Assembly: GCF_014193255.1 (NCBI RefSeq)
Contig: NZ_JACHZB010000001.1
Coordinates: forward strand, 838,018 to 902,017
Direction of reading: 5' to 3'
Length of the DNA: 64,000 nt
Origin: Rhizobium sp. BK196
GTDB taxonomy: Bacteria > Pseudomonadota > Alphaproteobacteria > Rhizobiales > Rhizobiaceae
Below, piece after piece: positions 1 to 9,485 of the stretch. The notes under the pieces are model-generated. The model did no database searches and was not told where the DNA came from. It worked only from the letters and a program-made list of their open reading frames with translations. Positions within the stretch are counted from its first letter, which is position 1; every line of letters begins with the position of its first letter. The position numbers were made by a program, and so were the translations under genes.

Positions 1-169
1 AAAAGGCCGCGGCGAACGAATTTCGGATCAAGCATGACACATCTCTACAGCTGATATTTTCTGGAAATACGAGCTTGTCGCCGAATAAATGACATAGCCG
101 ATCGGAATGACCGAAACAATACGTGAACATTTCAATATTCTTGATGGAGAGGCCGCCAAAACTGATGGC

Positions 170-1075
170 TCAGGCGTTCTTTCGTTGCTCCATCCGCACA
201 AAATCGACAAAGGCCCGCAACGGCGCGGGCATATGGCGGCGGCTCTGATAGTAAAGAAACGGGCCGGAAAATTCGCTGTCCCACTCGCTGAGGATCCGCA
301 CCAGCCGGCCTTCCGCAATCCCCGGCGCAAGCAGCTCTTCAAAGGTACGGATGACGCCAAGACCGGCAAGCGTGGCTTCGATTTCCATCTCCACCGCATT
401 GGCGATGATGGGGCCGGACGGCGTAATCACGAGCACTTCACCATCTCGTTCGAATTCCCAGGCAAGCGTAGCGCCGCTGATGAAGCGATGCCGGATGCAG
501 CTATGCTCCAGCAGATCTCTCGGATGCTGCGGCACGCCCCGCTTTTCCAGATAGGCGGGAGCAGCCGCCGTCACATAGCGCTGCCGGCGCGGGCCGATCG
601 GCACGGCGATCATGTCGCGCTCCAGCCGCTCGTCATAGCGAATGCCGGCGTCGAAGCCGGCGGCCAGCACGTCGATGAATGTATCTTCGCCAATAATCTC
701 CAGCGTGATCTGCGGATAGAGCGCCAGAAACCGCGCGGCGAGATCCGCCATGAAAAGCTTCAGGACGATACTCGGCACGTTGAGCCTGAGCGTGCCCACC
801 GGACTGTCGCGAAAACTATCGAGCTGACCGAGCGCGGCGGCCACTTCCGAAAGGGCCGGTGAAAGCTTGTCGAGCAATCGCTGGCCCGCCGCCGTCGGCG
901 TGACGGAGCGCGTCGTCCGATTGAGAAGCCTGACCCCGAGCCGCTCTTCGAGGCGCCGCAGGGAATCACTCAGCGACGACGCGGAAACCCCGCGCTTGCG
1001 GGCTGCGGAGCGGAAACTGCGTTCTCTTGCAATTGCGGCAAAGGCATCCAGATCACTGAGGGGAAGGTCATCCAT
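170..1075 (-). CDS. LysR-family transcriptional regulator
   Basis: A 301-residue protein with an N-terminal winged helix-turn-helix (about residues 4–62: DLDAFAAIARERSFRSAARKR, then LRRLEERLGVRLLNRTTRSV) and a C-terminal LysR substrate-binding domain (about 90–295). Length is normal for the family. It is divergent from the aldo/keto reductase at 1185, the classic arrangement in which a LysR protein controls its neighbour; an inverted repeat at 1115–1140 lies in the shared region. The inducer is unknown. It resembles the AaeR/DsdC-like regulators often found next to oxidoreductases, but the exact subgroup cannot be assigned by eye. Confidence 0.93.
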   Translation of the reverse strand: MDDLPLSDLDAFAAIARERSFRSAARKRGVSASSLSDSLRRLEERLGVRLLNRTTRSVTPTAAGQRLLDKLSPALSEVAAALGQLDSFRDSPVGTLRLNVPSIVLKLFMADLAARFLALYPQITLEIIGEDTFIDVLAAGFDAGIRYDERLERDMIAVPIGPRRQRYVTAAAPAYLEKRGVPQHPRDLLEHSCIRHRFISGATLAWEFERDGEVLVITPSGPIIANAVEMEIEATLAGLGVIRTFEELLAPGIAEGRLVRILSEWDSEFSGPFLYYQSRRHMPAPLRAFVDFVRMEQRKNA

Positions 1076-1114
1076 TGTGCATTTTCCCGTACGGCCTGTT
1101 CGAGACTATCCGGA

Positions 1115-1140
1115 TTATCGCACAAACTTGAGCGCGATAA
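1115..1140. promoter_or_regulatory. Inverted repeat in LysR/aldo-keto reductase intergenic region
   Basis: TTATCGC at 1115–1121 and GCGATAA at 1134–1140 are perfect inverted copies separated by 12 bases. The site lies 45 bases before the aldo/keto reductase start and 40 bases before the LysR start. This is where a LysR protein would be expected to bind; function is inferred from position only. Confidence 0.45.
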
Positions 1141-1184
1141 AACAGCATCCGAAGACGGCATCGCCGCCGCTGAAGGAGAAAAAA

Positions 1185-2177
1185 ATGCAGATTCATCGTT
1201 TGGGAAAAACCGGCCCAGAAGTCTCGGCTATCGGCCTCGGCTGCATGGGCATGTCGGGCATGTACGGCCCGTCCGACCGTGCTGAAAGCATTGCGACCAT
1301 CCATGCCGCGCTCGACGCCGGCGTCAACCTGCTCGACACAGGCGACTTCTACGGCATGGGCCACAATGAAATGCTGATCGGCGAGGCGCTCAAGGGCCGC
1401 AAGCGCGAAGACGCGATCATCAGCGTCAAGTTCGGCGCGTTGCGCGATCCCTCCAATGGCTGGAACGGCTACGACGCGCGGCCCATCGCCGTGAAGAACT
1501 TCCTTGCCTATACGCTGCAGCGCCTAGGCGTCGACTATATCGACATCTACCGCCCTGCCCGTCTCGATCCAAACGTGCCGATCGAGGACACGGTCGGCGC
1601 GATCTCCGATCTCATCAAGGCCGGCTACGTCCGCCATGTCGGCCTCTCCGAGGTCGGCGCCGATACGATCCGCCGGGCTGCGGCCGTCGCACCGATTGCC
1701 GACCTGCAGATCGAATATTCACTGATCTCACGCGGCATCGAGGATGAGATCCTGCCGACAACCCGCGAACTCGGCATTTCCATCACAGCCTATGGGGTGC
1801 TGTCGCGCGGCCTCATCAGCGGCCACTGGCAGAAAGGCCAGCAGGGCGCAGGCGATTTCCGCGCCGTCAGCCCGCGCTTCCAGGAAGGCAATATCGATGA
1901 AAACCTTGCCCTGGTCGAAGAACTCCGGAAAATCGCGACCATCAAGGGCGCCTCGGTTGCGCAGGTCGCGATCGCCTGGGTAGCAGCTCAGGGGACGGAT
2001 ATCGTGCCGTTGGTCGGCGCCCGCCGTCGCGATCGGCTGACGGAAGCGCTCGGCTCCCGCGCAGTGGAGCTCACCGCAGACGATCTCTCCGCGATCGAAC
2101 GCGCCGTGCCAAAAGGGGCTGCGAAGGGTGCCCGTTATCCAGAAGCCCAACTCAAGCACATGGACAGCGAAAAGTAA
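1185..2177 (+). CDS. Aldo/keto reductase
   Basis: A 330-residue (alpha/beta)8-barrel NADPH-dependent oxidoreductase. The start at 1185 follows a good ribosome site (AAGGAG at 1173–1178) and gives the family N-terminus MQIHRLGKTGPEVSAIGLGC; a longer in-frame read from 867 overlaps the divergent LysR gene and is rejected. Catalytic Asp51, Tyr56 (DTGDFYG) and Lys82 (SVKFG) are present, but the usual catalytic His (QHRVDP in relatives) is Ala125 in YRPARLDP. The substrate is unknown. Probably controlled by the divergent LysR gene. Confidence 0.93.
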   Translation: MQIHRLGKTGPEVSAIGLGCMGMSGMYGPSDRAESIATIHAALDAGVNLLDTGDFYGMGHNEMLIGEALKGRKREDAIISVKFGALRDPSNGWNGYDARPIAVKNFLAYTLQRLGVDYIDIYRPARLDPNVPIEDTVGAISDLIKAGYVRHVGLSEVGADTIRRAAAVAPIADLQIEYSLISRGIEDEILPTTRELGISITAYGVLSRGLISGHWQKGQQGAGDFRAVSPRFQEGNIDENLALVEELRKIATIKGASVAQVAIAWVAAQGTDIVPLVGARRRDRLTEALGSRAVELTADDLSAIERAVPKGAAKGARYPEAQLKHMDSEK

Positions 2178-2190
2178 GCTAACCGGCATA

Positions 2191-2220
2191 CCGGTACCCT
2201 GCCTTCAGGCAAGGTGCCGG
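2191..2220. terminator. Convergent hairpin, terminator-like
   Basis: A 13-bp stem with one mismatch (CCGGTACCCTGCC against GGCAAGGTGCCGG, loop TTCA) sits between the stops of the aldo/keto reductase and the zinc peptidase. The T tract after it is weak (ATATTTCG), so it may serve both strands poorly or act only as a hairpin. Confidence 0.45.
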
Positions 2221-2229
2221 ATATTTCGA

Positions 2230-3171
2230 TCAGATCGGGTTGGAGAAGGTATCGCAGGCCGAAAGCTGCCCGCTGTCGAAGCCACGCTTGAACCAGCGCA
2301 TGCGCTGCGCCGACGTGCCGTGGTTGAAACTCTCCGGCACGACATAGCCCTGCGAACGCTTCTGCAGCGTATCGTCGCCGATCTGCTGCGCAGCGTTCAG
2401 CGCCTCCTCGAGATCGCCAGCGTCGAGAATACCCTTCTGCTGTGTAAACTTGCCCCAGATGCCGGCAAAGCAATCCGCCTGCAGCTCGACGCGAACCGAC
2501 ATCTTGTTTGCGTCCGCCTCGCTCATGCGCTGGCGAGCCTCATTGAACTTCGGCAAGATGCCGAGCAGGTTCTGCACATGATGGCCGACCTCATGGGCGA
2601 TCACATACGCTTCGGCGAAATCGCCTGAAGCGCCGAACCGATCGGAAAGCTCCTGGAAGAAGGCCGTGTCGAGATAGACCTTGTGGTCTCCGGGGCAGTA
2701 GAAGGGGCCGGTCGCAGCCGACGCAAATCCGCAGGCCGACTGCGTCTGGCCGGAGAAGAGAACGAGGCGCGGCTCCTCGTAATCCTTGCCCTGAGACTGG
2801 AAGATGCCGTGCCAGGTATCTTCGGTTTCGGCGAGAACCGTGCGCACGAAGGCAGTCATCTCATCATTGGCGGGAGCCTGCGGGGAGGAGTCACTCTGCG
2901 AATAACCGGAGCCGCCAGCGCCATCCATTGAGCCGCCGCCCTCCATCACCTGCAGCAGGTCGACGCCCATCGCCTTGAAGATCAGGTAGATGACGACGAG
3001 AAAGATGATCGTGCCGATGCTGAGCCCGCCGCCACGGCGACCAACGCCGCCACCCGACGGAAAATTGAAGCCGCCGCCACGGCCGAATGGATTACGTCCC
3101 CCCAAGCCACCGGACGGATCGCTACGACGATCCTCGATATTGTCGGACTGACGCCGGCCTTTCCATTCCAT
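2230..3171 (-). CDS. Neutral zinc metallopeptidase (YpfJ family)
   Basis: A 313-residue protein with a Gly-rich N-terminal region, one membrane segment (about residues 52–66, GTIIFLVVIYLIF), and a C-terminal zinc-peptidase domain with HEVGH at about 193–197 (AHEVGHHVQ). The start is placed at 3171 because MEWKGRRQSDNIEDRR matches the conserved N-terminus of this family; an upstream ATG at 3198 adds nine unconserved residues. The domain should face the periplasm as an anchored protease. The substrate is unknown, as for the family generally. Confidence 0.92.
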   Translation of the reverse strand: MEWKGRRQSDNIEDRRSDPSGGLGGRNPFGRGGGFNFPSGGGVGRRGGGLSIGTIIFLVVIYLIFKAMGVDLLQVMEGGGSMDGAGGSGYSQSDSSPQAPANDEMTAFVRTVLAETEDTWHGIFQSQGKDYEEPRLVLFSGQTQSACGFASAATGPFYCPGDHKVYLDTAFFQELSDRFGASGDFAEAYVIAHEVGHHVQNLLGILPKFNEARQRMSEADANKMSVRVELQADCFAGIWGKFTQQKGILDAGDLEEALNAAQQIGDDTLQKRSQGYVVPESFNHGTSAQRMRWFKRGFDSGQLSACDTFSNPI

Positions 3172-3255
3172 GTTCGATCTCCCCGGCGATGCGCTCATGC
3201 ATGCTCTCAGGAGTCAGTTATATATCCGCCGCAAAGACGAATTCCAGCCGCTTCC

Positions 3256-3744
3256 TCACGCAACCCGGCTGCGGCGCGGACGAAACCCGATGGCCGCGCC
3301 GATCGCAGCGGTGACCAGCCCGAGCAGCGCCAGGGCAAGCCAGCTATTGCCGGAGAACGTGACCGCATGCATCAGCCGGCCCGGCAGCAATGTCGCAAGG
3401 CCTGCAACGACGATGCCGCCGAAATACATGCCCGATACGATCCGCCGATGGGTGCGGATATCATGACGCCGCGCAGCGAGAATTGCTCGCCAGCTTCCGG
3501 CGAGCACGAAGACAGAAAGAAGATGGATTGGGCTGAAGCCATAGACGAGATTGATCTCGTGGATGAAGAAGCTCGACAGCGCCGTTACCACCATCAGCGC
3601 CATCCAGATCTTGCCGAGCATACGGTGCCGCGGCGCGCCCTTCGGCCATGCAAGCAGATAAGCGCCGAGGATAGCCGCCGGCACGACGGCGGCAACGTGG
3701 ATTTGAATGGCGACGGGGGCATTAAGCAGAGGTTCCAGGGTCAT
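3256..3744 (-). CDS. DUF2306 membrane protein
   Basis: A 162-residue integral membrane protein with about four hydrophobic helices and the DUF2306 features (HxxAA near the start, PKGAPRHRMLGKIWM, INLVYGFSPIHLL, RRHDIRTHRRIVSGMYFGG). The family has no established biochemical role. It is transcribed divergently from a LytTR-type regulator 85 bases away, which suggests it is that regulator's target. Confidence 0.85.
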   Translation of the reverse strand: MTLEPLLNAPVAIQIHVAAVVPAAILGAYLLAWPKGAPRHRMLGKIWMALMVVTALSSFFIHEINLVYGFSPIHLLSVFVLAGSWRAILAARRHDIRTHRRIVSGMYFGGIVVAGLATLLPGRLMHAVTFSGNSWLALALLGLVTAAIGAAIGFRPRRSRVA

Positions 3745-3829
3745 GAGCGGCTCCGGTTGAATTCGTCCTCTGTTTCCGGCATGACTGCATTCCTCTCAAC
3801 AAACATGGCGTAGACGGCGGGAAAACTTC

Positions 3830-4600
3830 GTGGATCACCCATCCTTGCAATCCACGCTTCGCGAATTGCAGGTCTTCTGGCGCGCGCCGCGTTTCTGGGG
3901 AACCTTCCTCGCCGTCGTCCTGATCTTCGCGATCACCGGCCCCTATGGCACGATGGAAAGCATGGCAGTCGGCAAGCGCTTCGCCTACTGGCTGATCCTG
4001 CACGCCGTCGCCTGGTCGATTGCCATCCTGTTTTCAGTTCTCGCCGATGCGCTGCTGCGCAAAGTGCTGGATCGCATGTTCTGGCGCATGATGATCGGCT
4101 CGCTGGTCGCAGCCCTGCCGATCGGCTTTGCCATCGGCTTCATCGACTATGCCTTCAGCGGCAATTCGGCCGCGCTTGGCGGCGGCCTCGCAAGGGCGCT
4201 CTTCGCGCTGCCGCTCTGCGCCCTCTTCTGCTTTCTGACCTATCTCGCCATGCATCGCCAGATTGAGCAGGCAACGGCGCAAACACCGCCGGCGACCTCG
4301 ATCCTCGACCGGCTGAAGCCGCAGAACCGCGGCGCCCTGCTGCGCCTTTCCGTGCAGGATCACTATACCGAGGTCGTCACCAGTCGCGGTCGCGAGCTGG
4401 TGCTGCTGCGCTTCTCCGATGCGTTGCGCGAGATCGGAGGAACGCCAGGGCTTCAGGTGCACAGGTCGCATTGGGTGGCCGACGCTCATGTCGAAGCCCT
4501 GAAACGCGATAACGGCAAGATCCTGATCCTCACGCGTGATGGCACGCAGATTCCCGTCAGCCGGAGTTTTGTCGAGGAAGCTCGCCGACGCTTCGGCTGA
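3830..4600 (+). CDS. Membrane-bound LytTR-domain transcriptional regulator
   Basis: A 256-residue protein starting at GTG (3830). The N-terminal half has about four membrane helices (roughly residues 22–40, 48–72, 84–106, 116–140). The C-terminal 100 residues form a LytTR DNA-binding domain (LRLSVQDHYTEVV ... LQVHRSHWVA ... IPVSRSFVEEARR). There is no receiver domain, so sensing must occur through the membrane part. The divergent DUF2306 membrane gene is the likely target or partner. Confidence 0.85.
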   Translation: MDHPSLQSTLRELQVFWRAPRFWGTFLAVVLIFAITGPYGTMESMAVGKRFAYWLILHAVAWSIAILFSVLADALLRKVLDRMFWRMMIGSLVAALPIGFAIGFIDYAFSGNSAALGGGLARALFALPLCALFCFLTYLAMHRQIEQATAQTPPATSILDRLKPQNRGALLRLSVQDHYTEVVTSRGRELVLLRFSDALREIGGTPGLQVHRSHWVADAHVEALKRDNGKILILTRDGTQIPVSRSFVEEARRRFG

Positions 4601-4677
4601 AGAAATTCCGGCAACTGCTTGACGCGACTCCTGCTTTCCCGCTTCCTGATGATGAGGAGACCTGGAGGAGAATGCCG

Positions 4678-5706
4678 ATGAAAGCCGTCCGCCTGGAAGC
4701 GACCGGAAAGCTGTTTCTGCGCGAGGTCGAAAAGCCCGTTCCAGGACCGGGTGATCTGCTGGTGCGCGTCGAAGCCTGCGGCATCTGCGGTACCGACCGC
4801 CATCTTTTCCTCGGCGAGTTCCCCTCCCATCCACCAGTAACCCTTGGCCACGAATTCACCGGCATCATCGAAGCAGTCGGCTCCGAGATCAGCGGCTTCC
4901 ACCCTGGTATGCGCGTAACGGGTGATCCCAATATTGCCTGCGGCCGATGTGAGGAATGCCATAATGGCCGGGTCAATCTCTGCCGGAACCTGCAGGCTAT
5001 CGGCATCCACGGAGACGGCGGTTTTGCCGACTACGTCATCCTGCCACAAAAACAGGCCTTCGCCCTGCCGCCTGGCCTGGATCCGCTACACGGCGCCTTT
5101 TGCGAGCCGCTGGCCTGCTGCCTCCACGGCGTCGATCTCGCCAATATCAAGACCGGCGCTTCGGTCATCGTGCTCGGCGGCGGCGTAATCGGCCTGCTCA
5201 CCGTCCAGCTTGCCCGGCTTGCCGGCGCAACACGTATTCTCCTCGTCACCCGCAATGCCGAGAAACGCGCGCTTGCCGAAACACTCGGTGCCACCGCGAC
5301 TTTCGATCCGTCACACGCGGATGTCGTCAGCAGCATTACCGGCGATCAAGGTTTGCTGCCCGGCGGCGCCGACGTCGTCTTTGAATGTGCTGGCGTGCTG
5401 GAAACGATGATGCAGGCGCCGAAGCTCGCAAGGCGTGGCGGCACTGCCGTCATCCTCGGCGTCATGCCGCAAGGCGCAAAGATAGAAATCGAACCCTTTG
5501 ACCTGCTATTTCGCGAAGTGAACCTTATCAGCTCTTTCCTCAACCCATTCACACACGGGCGCGCAGCCGATCTCATCGCCTCAGGCGCGATCAAGGTGGA
5601 GCAGCTGATTTCGCGTCGGATCACGCTCGAACAGGCACCTGAAGCCATTGCCAATCCGGCGCTTGGCGGCGAGATTCGCACGCTCGTCGCGCCCCGTGGG
5701 CAATAG
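4678..5706 (+). CDS. Zinc-dependent alcohol/polyol dehydrogenase (MDR family)
   Basis: A 342-residue medium-chain dehydrogenase. It has the catalytic-zinc motif (ACGICGTDRH and GHEFTG), the four-Cys structural-zinc loop (CGRCEECHNGRVNLC), and the NAD(P)-binding loop VLGGGVIGL. I place the start at the second ATG (4678), nine bases after GGAGG at 4664–4668; the first ATG (4672) is only three bases from it. It resembles sorbitol/threonine dehydrogenases, but the substrate cannot be read from the sequence. It stands alone, between the LytTR gene and carB. Confidence 0.9.
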   Translation: MKAVRLEATGKLFLREVEKPVPGPGDLLVRVEACGICGTDRHLFLGEFPSHPPVTLGHEFTGIIEAVGSEISGFHPGMRVTGDPNIACGRCEECHNGRVNLCRNLQAIGIHGDGGFADYVILPQKQAFALPPGLDPLHGAFCEPLACCLHGVDLANIKTGASVIVLGGGVIGLLTVQLARLAGATRILLVTRNAEKRALAETLGATATFDPSHADVVSSITGDQGLLPGGADVVFECAGVLETMMQAPKLARRGGTAVILGVMPQGAKIEIEPFDLLFREVNLISSFLNPFTHGRAADLIASGAIKVEQLISRRITLEQAPEAIANPALGGEIRTLVAPRGQ

Positions 5707-5879
5707 GCTTCCAAAGGCCGGTCCGAATTCCTGTCGATTCCGTGATTTATGGGGTTCCGTTTGCAAAAACATTTGCCTATAAGCCGCTTCTAGCCTGAAA
5801 AGACCCTCAATGCGCGACCCGACCCGGTGACCTCCCACCCTGGCCGGCTTTTTGCGCAGCCAGACAATGGATATCGCCC

Positions 5880-8800
5880 ATGCCGAAGCGCCAAGACATC
5901 AAATCGATCCTCATCATCGGCGCGGGACCGATCGTCATTGGCCAGGCTTGCGAATTCGACTACTCCGGCACCCAGGCCTGCAAGGCGCTGAAGGAGGAAG
6001 GCTACCGCGTCATCCTCGTCAACTCCAACCCGGCCACGATCATGACCGACCCGGGTCTCGCCGATGCAACCTATGTCGAGCCGATCACGCCTGAAGTCGT
6101 CGCCAAGATCATCGCCAAGGAACGCCCCGACGCGCTGCTGCCGACCATGGGCGGCCAGACGGCGCTGAACACCGCTCTCTCGCTGAAGCGCATGGGCGTG
6201 CTCGATCGCTACAATGTCGAGATGATCGGCGCCAAGCCTGCCGCCATCGACATGGCTGAGGACCGCGCGCTGTTCCGCGAGGCGATGGCCCGCATCGGCC
6301 TTGAAACGCCGCGCTCGATGCTGGCAAACGCCACCGACATCAAGGACGCCGACCGCAAGACGCATGAGGCCGAGCGCACCAAGCTGCGCGAAAGCCTCTC
6401 CGGCGCCGATCTCGACAAGGCGCTCGACGAACTGGAAAACCAGTGGAACCTCGGCGAGAGCGACCGCAAGCAGCGCTATATGAGCCATGCCATGGCAATC
6501 GCCGCCCAGGCAATCGACCATGTCGGCCTGCCCGCCATCATCCGCCCGTCCTTCACGCTCGGCGGCACCGGCGGCGGCATTGCCTATAACCGCTCGGAAT
6601 TCTTCGAAATCGTCGGCAGCGGCCTCGATGCCTCGCCGACGACGGAAGTACTGGTCGAAGAATCCGTGCTTGGCTGGAAAGAATATGAGATGGAGGTCGT
6701 CCGCGACAAGGCGGACAACTGCATCATCATCTGCTCCATCGAAAACATCGATCCGATGGGCGTCCATACCGGCGACTCGATCACTGTCGCCCCGGCGCTG
6801 ACGCTGACGGACAAGGAATACCAGATCATGCGCAACGCCTCGATTGCGGTGCTGCGCGAGATCGGCGTCGAGACCGGCGGCTCGAACGTGCAGTTTGCCG
6901 TCAACCCGAAGGACGGTCGCCTCGTCGTCATCGAAATGAACCCGCGCGTCTCGCGCTCCTCGGCGCTCGCCTCCAAGGCCACCGGCTTCCCGATTGCCAA
7001 GATCGCTGCGAAGCTCGCCATCGGCTATACGCTCGACGAACTAGAAAACGACATTACCGGCGGCGCGACCCCTGCCTCGTTCGAACCGTCGATCGACTAT
7101 GTCGTCACCAAGATCCCGCGTTTCGCCTTCGAGAAATTCCCCGGCGCCTCGCCGGTTCTGACCACAGCCATGAAGTCGGTCGGCGAAGTCATGGCGATCG
7201 GCCGTACCTTTGCAGAATCGTTGCAGAAGGCTCTGCGCGGCCTGGAAACCGGTCTGACCGGCCTCGACGAAATCGAGATCCCCGATGCCGAAGAAGGCGA
7301 ATCCAGCCTGAATGCCATCCGTGCCGCGATCGGCACGCCGACGCCGGATCGCCTGCGCATGGTCGCCCAGGCGCTCCGCATGGGCCTGACCATCGAGGAA
7401 GTGCACGAAGGCTGCAAGATCGACCCGTGGTTCATCGCCCAGCTGAAGAACATCGTCGACATGGAAGCCCGCGTCCGTGAACACGGCCTGCCGACCGACG
7501 AGACGAACCTTCGCATGCTGAAGGCCATGGGCTTCTCCGATGCCCGCCTCGCCACGCTGACCGGCAAGCGCCCGAAGGAAGTGGCAGAGCTGCGCAACAG
7601 CCTGAACGTCCGCCCGGTCTTCAAGCGCATCGATACCTGCGCTGCCGAATTCGCCTCGCCGACCGCCTATATGTACTCGACCTATGAGACGCCTTTCGTC
7701 GGCGCCGCCCGCTCCGAAGCGCTGGTCTCCGACCGCAAGAAGGTCGTCATCCTCGGCGGCGGCCCGAACCGTATCGGCCAGGGCATTGAGTTCGACTATT
7801 GCTGCTGCCACGCCGCCTTCGCGCTGAAGGATGCCGGCTATGAAGCAATCATGATCAACTGCAACCCGGAAACGGTCTCGACCGATTACGACACGTCCGA
7901 CCGCCTCTATTTCGAGCCACTGACGGCCGAAGATGTGATCGAAATCCTGCGCGCTGAGCAGGAAAAGGGCGAAGTCGTCGGCGTCATCGTCCAGTTCGGC
8001 GGCCAGACCCCGCTGAAGCTCGCCGAAGCGCTCGAAAAGAACGGCATCCCGATCCTCGGCACAGCACCCGACGCAATCGACCTTGCCGAAGACCGCGACC
8101 GCTTCCAGAAGCTTCTGATGAAGCTCGACCTCAACCAGCCGAACAACGGTATCGCCTACTCCGTCGAGCAGGCCCGCCTGGTCGCTGCCGAAATCGGCTT
8201 CCCGCTGGTCGTTCGCCCGTCCTACGTGCTCGGCGGCCGCGCCATGCAGATCATCCATGCTGAGAGCCAGCTGCAGAACTATCTGCTCGACACGGTTCCG
8301 GAACTGGTGCCCGAGGACATCAAGGCGCGCTACCCGAACGACAAGACCGGTCAGATCAACACGCTGCTCGGCAAGAACCCTCTTCTTTTCGACAGCTATC
8401 TGACCAATGCCATCGAAGTCGACGTCGATTGCCTCTCCGACGGTACTGACGTCTATGTCGCCGGCATCATGGAGCATATCGAAGAGGCCGGTATCCATTC
8501 AGGCGACAGCGCCTGCTCGCTGCCGCCACGCACGCTGTCGCGCGAGATGCTCGATGAGCTGGAGCGTCAGGCCAAAGCCATGGCGAAAGCGCTCAACGTC
8601 GGCGGCTTGATGAACGTGCAGTTCGCCATCAAGGATGACACCGTCTACGTTCTCGAAGTCAACCCGCGCGCTTCGCGCACGGTACCCTTCGTCGCCAAGA
8701 CCATCGGCGCGCCGATCGCCAAGATCGCCGCCCGCGTCATGGCCGGCGAGAAGCTGGATGCGACCTTCGCAGCCTATGGCGAAAAGCCCGATCCGCGTGC

Positions 8801-9365
8801 CCTCAAGCACATCGCCGTCAAGGAAGCTGTCTTCCCCTTCGCCCGCTTCCCTGGCGTCGATACGCTGCTCGGACCGGAAATGCGCTCCACCGGCGAAGTC
8901 ATCGGCCTCGACAGCGATTTCTCGCTGGCCTTCGCAAAGTCGCAGCTCGGCGCCGGCGTCGAACTGCCGCGTGAAGGCACGGTCTTCGTATCCGTGCGCG
9001 ATGCCGACAAGCCACGCGTTCTACCGGCGATCCGAATCCTGGTCGAGCAAGGCTTCAAGGTGCTCGCAACCGGCGGCACGGCCCGCTTCCTCGCCGAAAA
9101 TGGCATTGAGGCGACCAAGATCAACAAGGTTCTCGAGGGACGTCCGCATATCGAGGACGCCATCCGCAACCGCCAAGTCCAGCTCGTGATCAACACGACT
9201 GACGGCAACAAGGCGATCTCGGACTCCAAGTCGCTGCGCCGCGCCACCCTCATGCAGAAGGTGCCCTATTACACCACGATGGCCGGCGCCGAAGCCGCCG
9301 CTCAGGCCATCAAGGCGCTTAAGGCCGGCAATCTCGAAGTCAGACCGCTGCAAAGCTACTTCTGA
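5880..9365 (+). CDS. carB: Carbamoyl-phosphate synthase large subunit
   Basis: An 1161-residue enzyme that makes carbamoyl phosphate from glutamine-derived ammonia, bicarbonate and two ATP, for arginine and pyrimidine synthesis; it works with CarA, which is not in this window. It has the two homologous ATP-grasp halves (starting [20 protein letters not shown] and [19 protein letters not shown]) and a C-terminal MGS-like allosteric domain (about residues 1020–1161, [15 protein letters not shown]). The length is normal for rhizobia. Separate carA and carB loci are common in this group. Confidence 0.98.
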   Translation: MPKRQDIKSILIIGAGPIVIGQACEFDYSGTQACKALKEEGYRVILVNSNPATIMTDPGLADATYVEPITPEVVAKIIAKERPDALLPTMGGQTALNTALSLKRMGVLDRYNVEMIGAKPAAIDMAEDRALFREAMARIGLETPRSMLANATDIKDADRKTHEAERTKLRESLSGADLDKALDELENQWNLGESDRKQRYMSHAMAIAAQAIDHVGLPAIIRPSFTLGGTGGGIAYNRSEFFEIVGSGLDASPTTEVLVEESVLGWKEYEMEVVRDKADNCIIICSIENIDPMGVHTGDSITVAPALTLTDKEYQIMRNASIAVLREIGVETGGSNVQFAVNPKDGRLVVIEMNPRVSRSSALASKATGFPIAKIAAKLAIGYTLDELENDITGGATPASFEPSIDYVVTKIPRFAFEKFPGASPVLTTAMKSVGEVMAIGRTFAESLQKALRGLETGLTGLDEIEIPDAEEGESSLNAIRAAIGTPTPDRLRMVAQALRMGLTIEEVHEGCKIDPWFIAQLKNIVDMEARVREHGLPTDETNLRMLKAMGFSDARLATLTGKRPKEVAELRNSLNVRPVFKRIDTCAAEFASPTAYMYSTYETPFVGAARSEALVSDRKKVVILGGGPNRIGQGIEFDYCCCHAAFALKDAGYEAIMINCNPETVSTDYDTSDRLYFEPLTAEDVIEILRAEQEKGEVVGVIVQFGGQTPLKLAEALEKNGIPILGTAPDAIDLAEDRDRFQKLLMKLDLNQPNNGIAYSVEQARLVAAEIGFPLVVRPSYVLGGRAMQIIHAESQLQNYLLDTVPELVPEDIKARYPNDKTGQINTLLGKNPLLFDSYLTNAIEVDVDCLSDGTDVYVAGIMEHIEEAGIHSGDSACSLPPRTLSREMLDELERQAKAMAKALNVGGLMNVQFAIKDDTVYVLEVNPRASRTVPFVAKTIGAPIAKIAARVMAGEKLDATFAAYGEKPDPRALKHIAVKEAVFPFARFPGVDTLLGPEMRSTGEVIGLDSDFSLAFAKSQLGAGVELPREGTVFVSVRDADKPRVLPAIRILVEQGFKVLATGGTARFLAENGIEATKINKVLEGRPHIEDAIRNRQVQLVINTTDGNKAISDSKSLRRATLMQKVPYYTTMAGAEAAAQAIKALKAGNLEVRPLQSYF

Positions 9366-9485
9366 TCCTGCGAAGAGGCATCGCCTCTTCGCCTTCGCCT
9401 CCTCGGCCCCGCCAAAATTGCGACCTCAAATTGCAGACGTGGATACTTGATGTTAGCCTGCTTCCGGTCGTATCGGGGAAGCAGC

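Noticed and set aside
867..1184. Upstream extension of the aldo/keto reductase reading frame
   Set aside because: It overlaps the divergent LysR gene, lacks a ribosome site and has no family similarity; the AAGGAG-linked ATG at 1185 fits relatives.
5790..6767. Long reverse-strand ORFs opposite carB (also 7041–8498)
   Set aside because: They are out-of-frame shadows of a very GC-rich conserved gene; no recognised domains.
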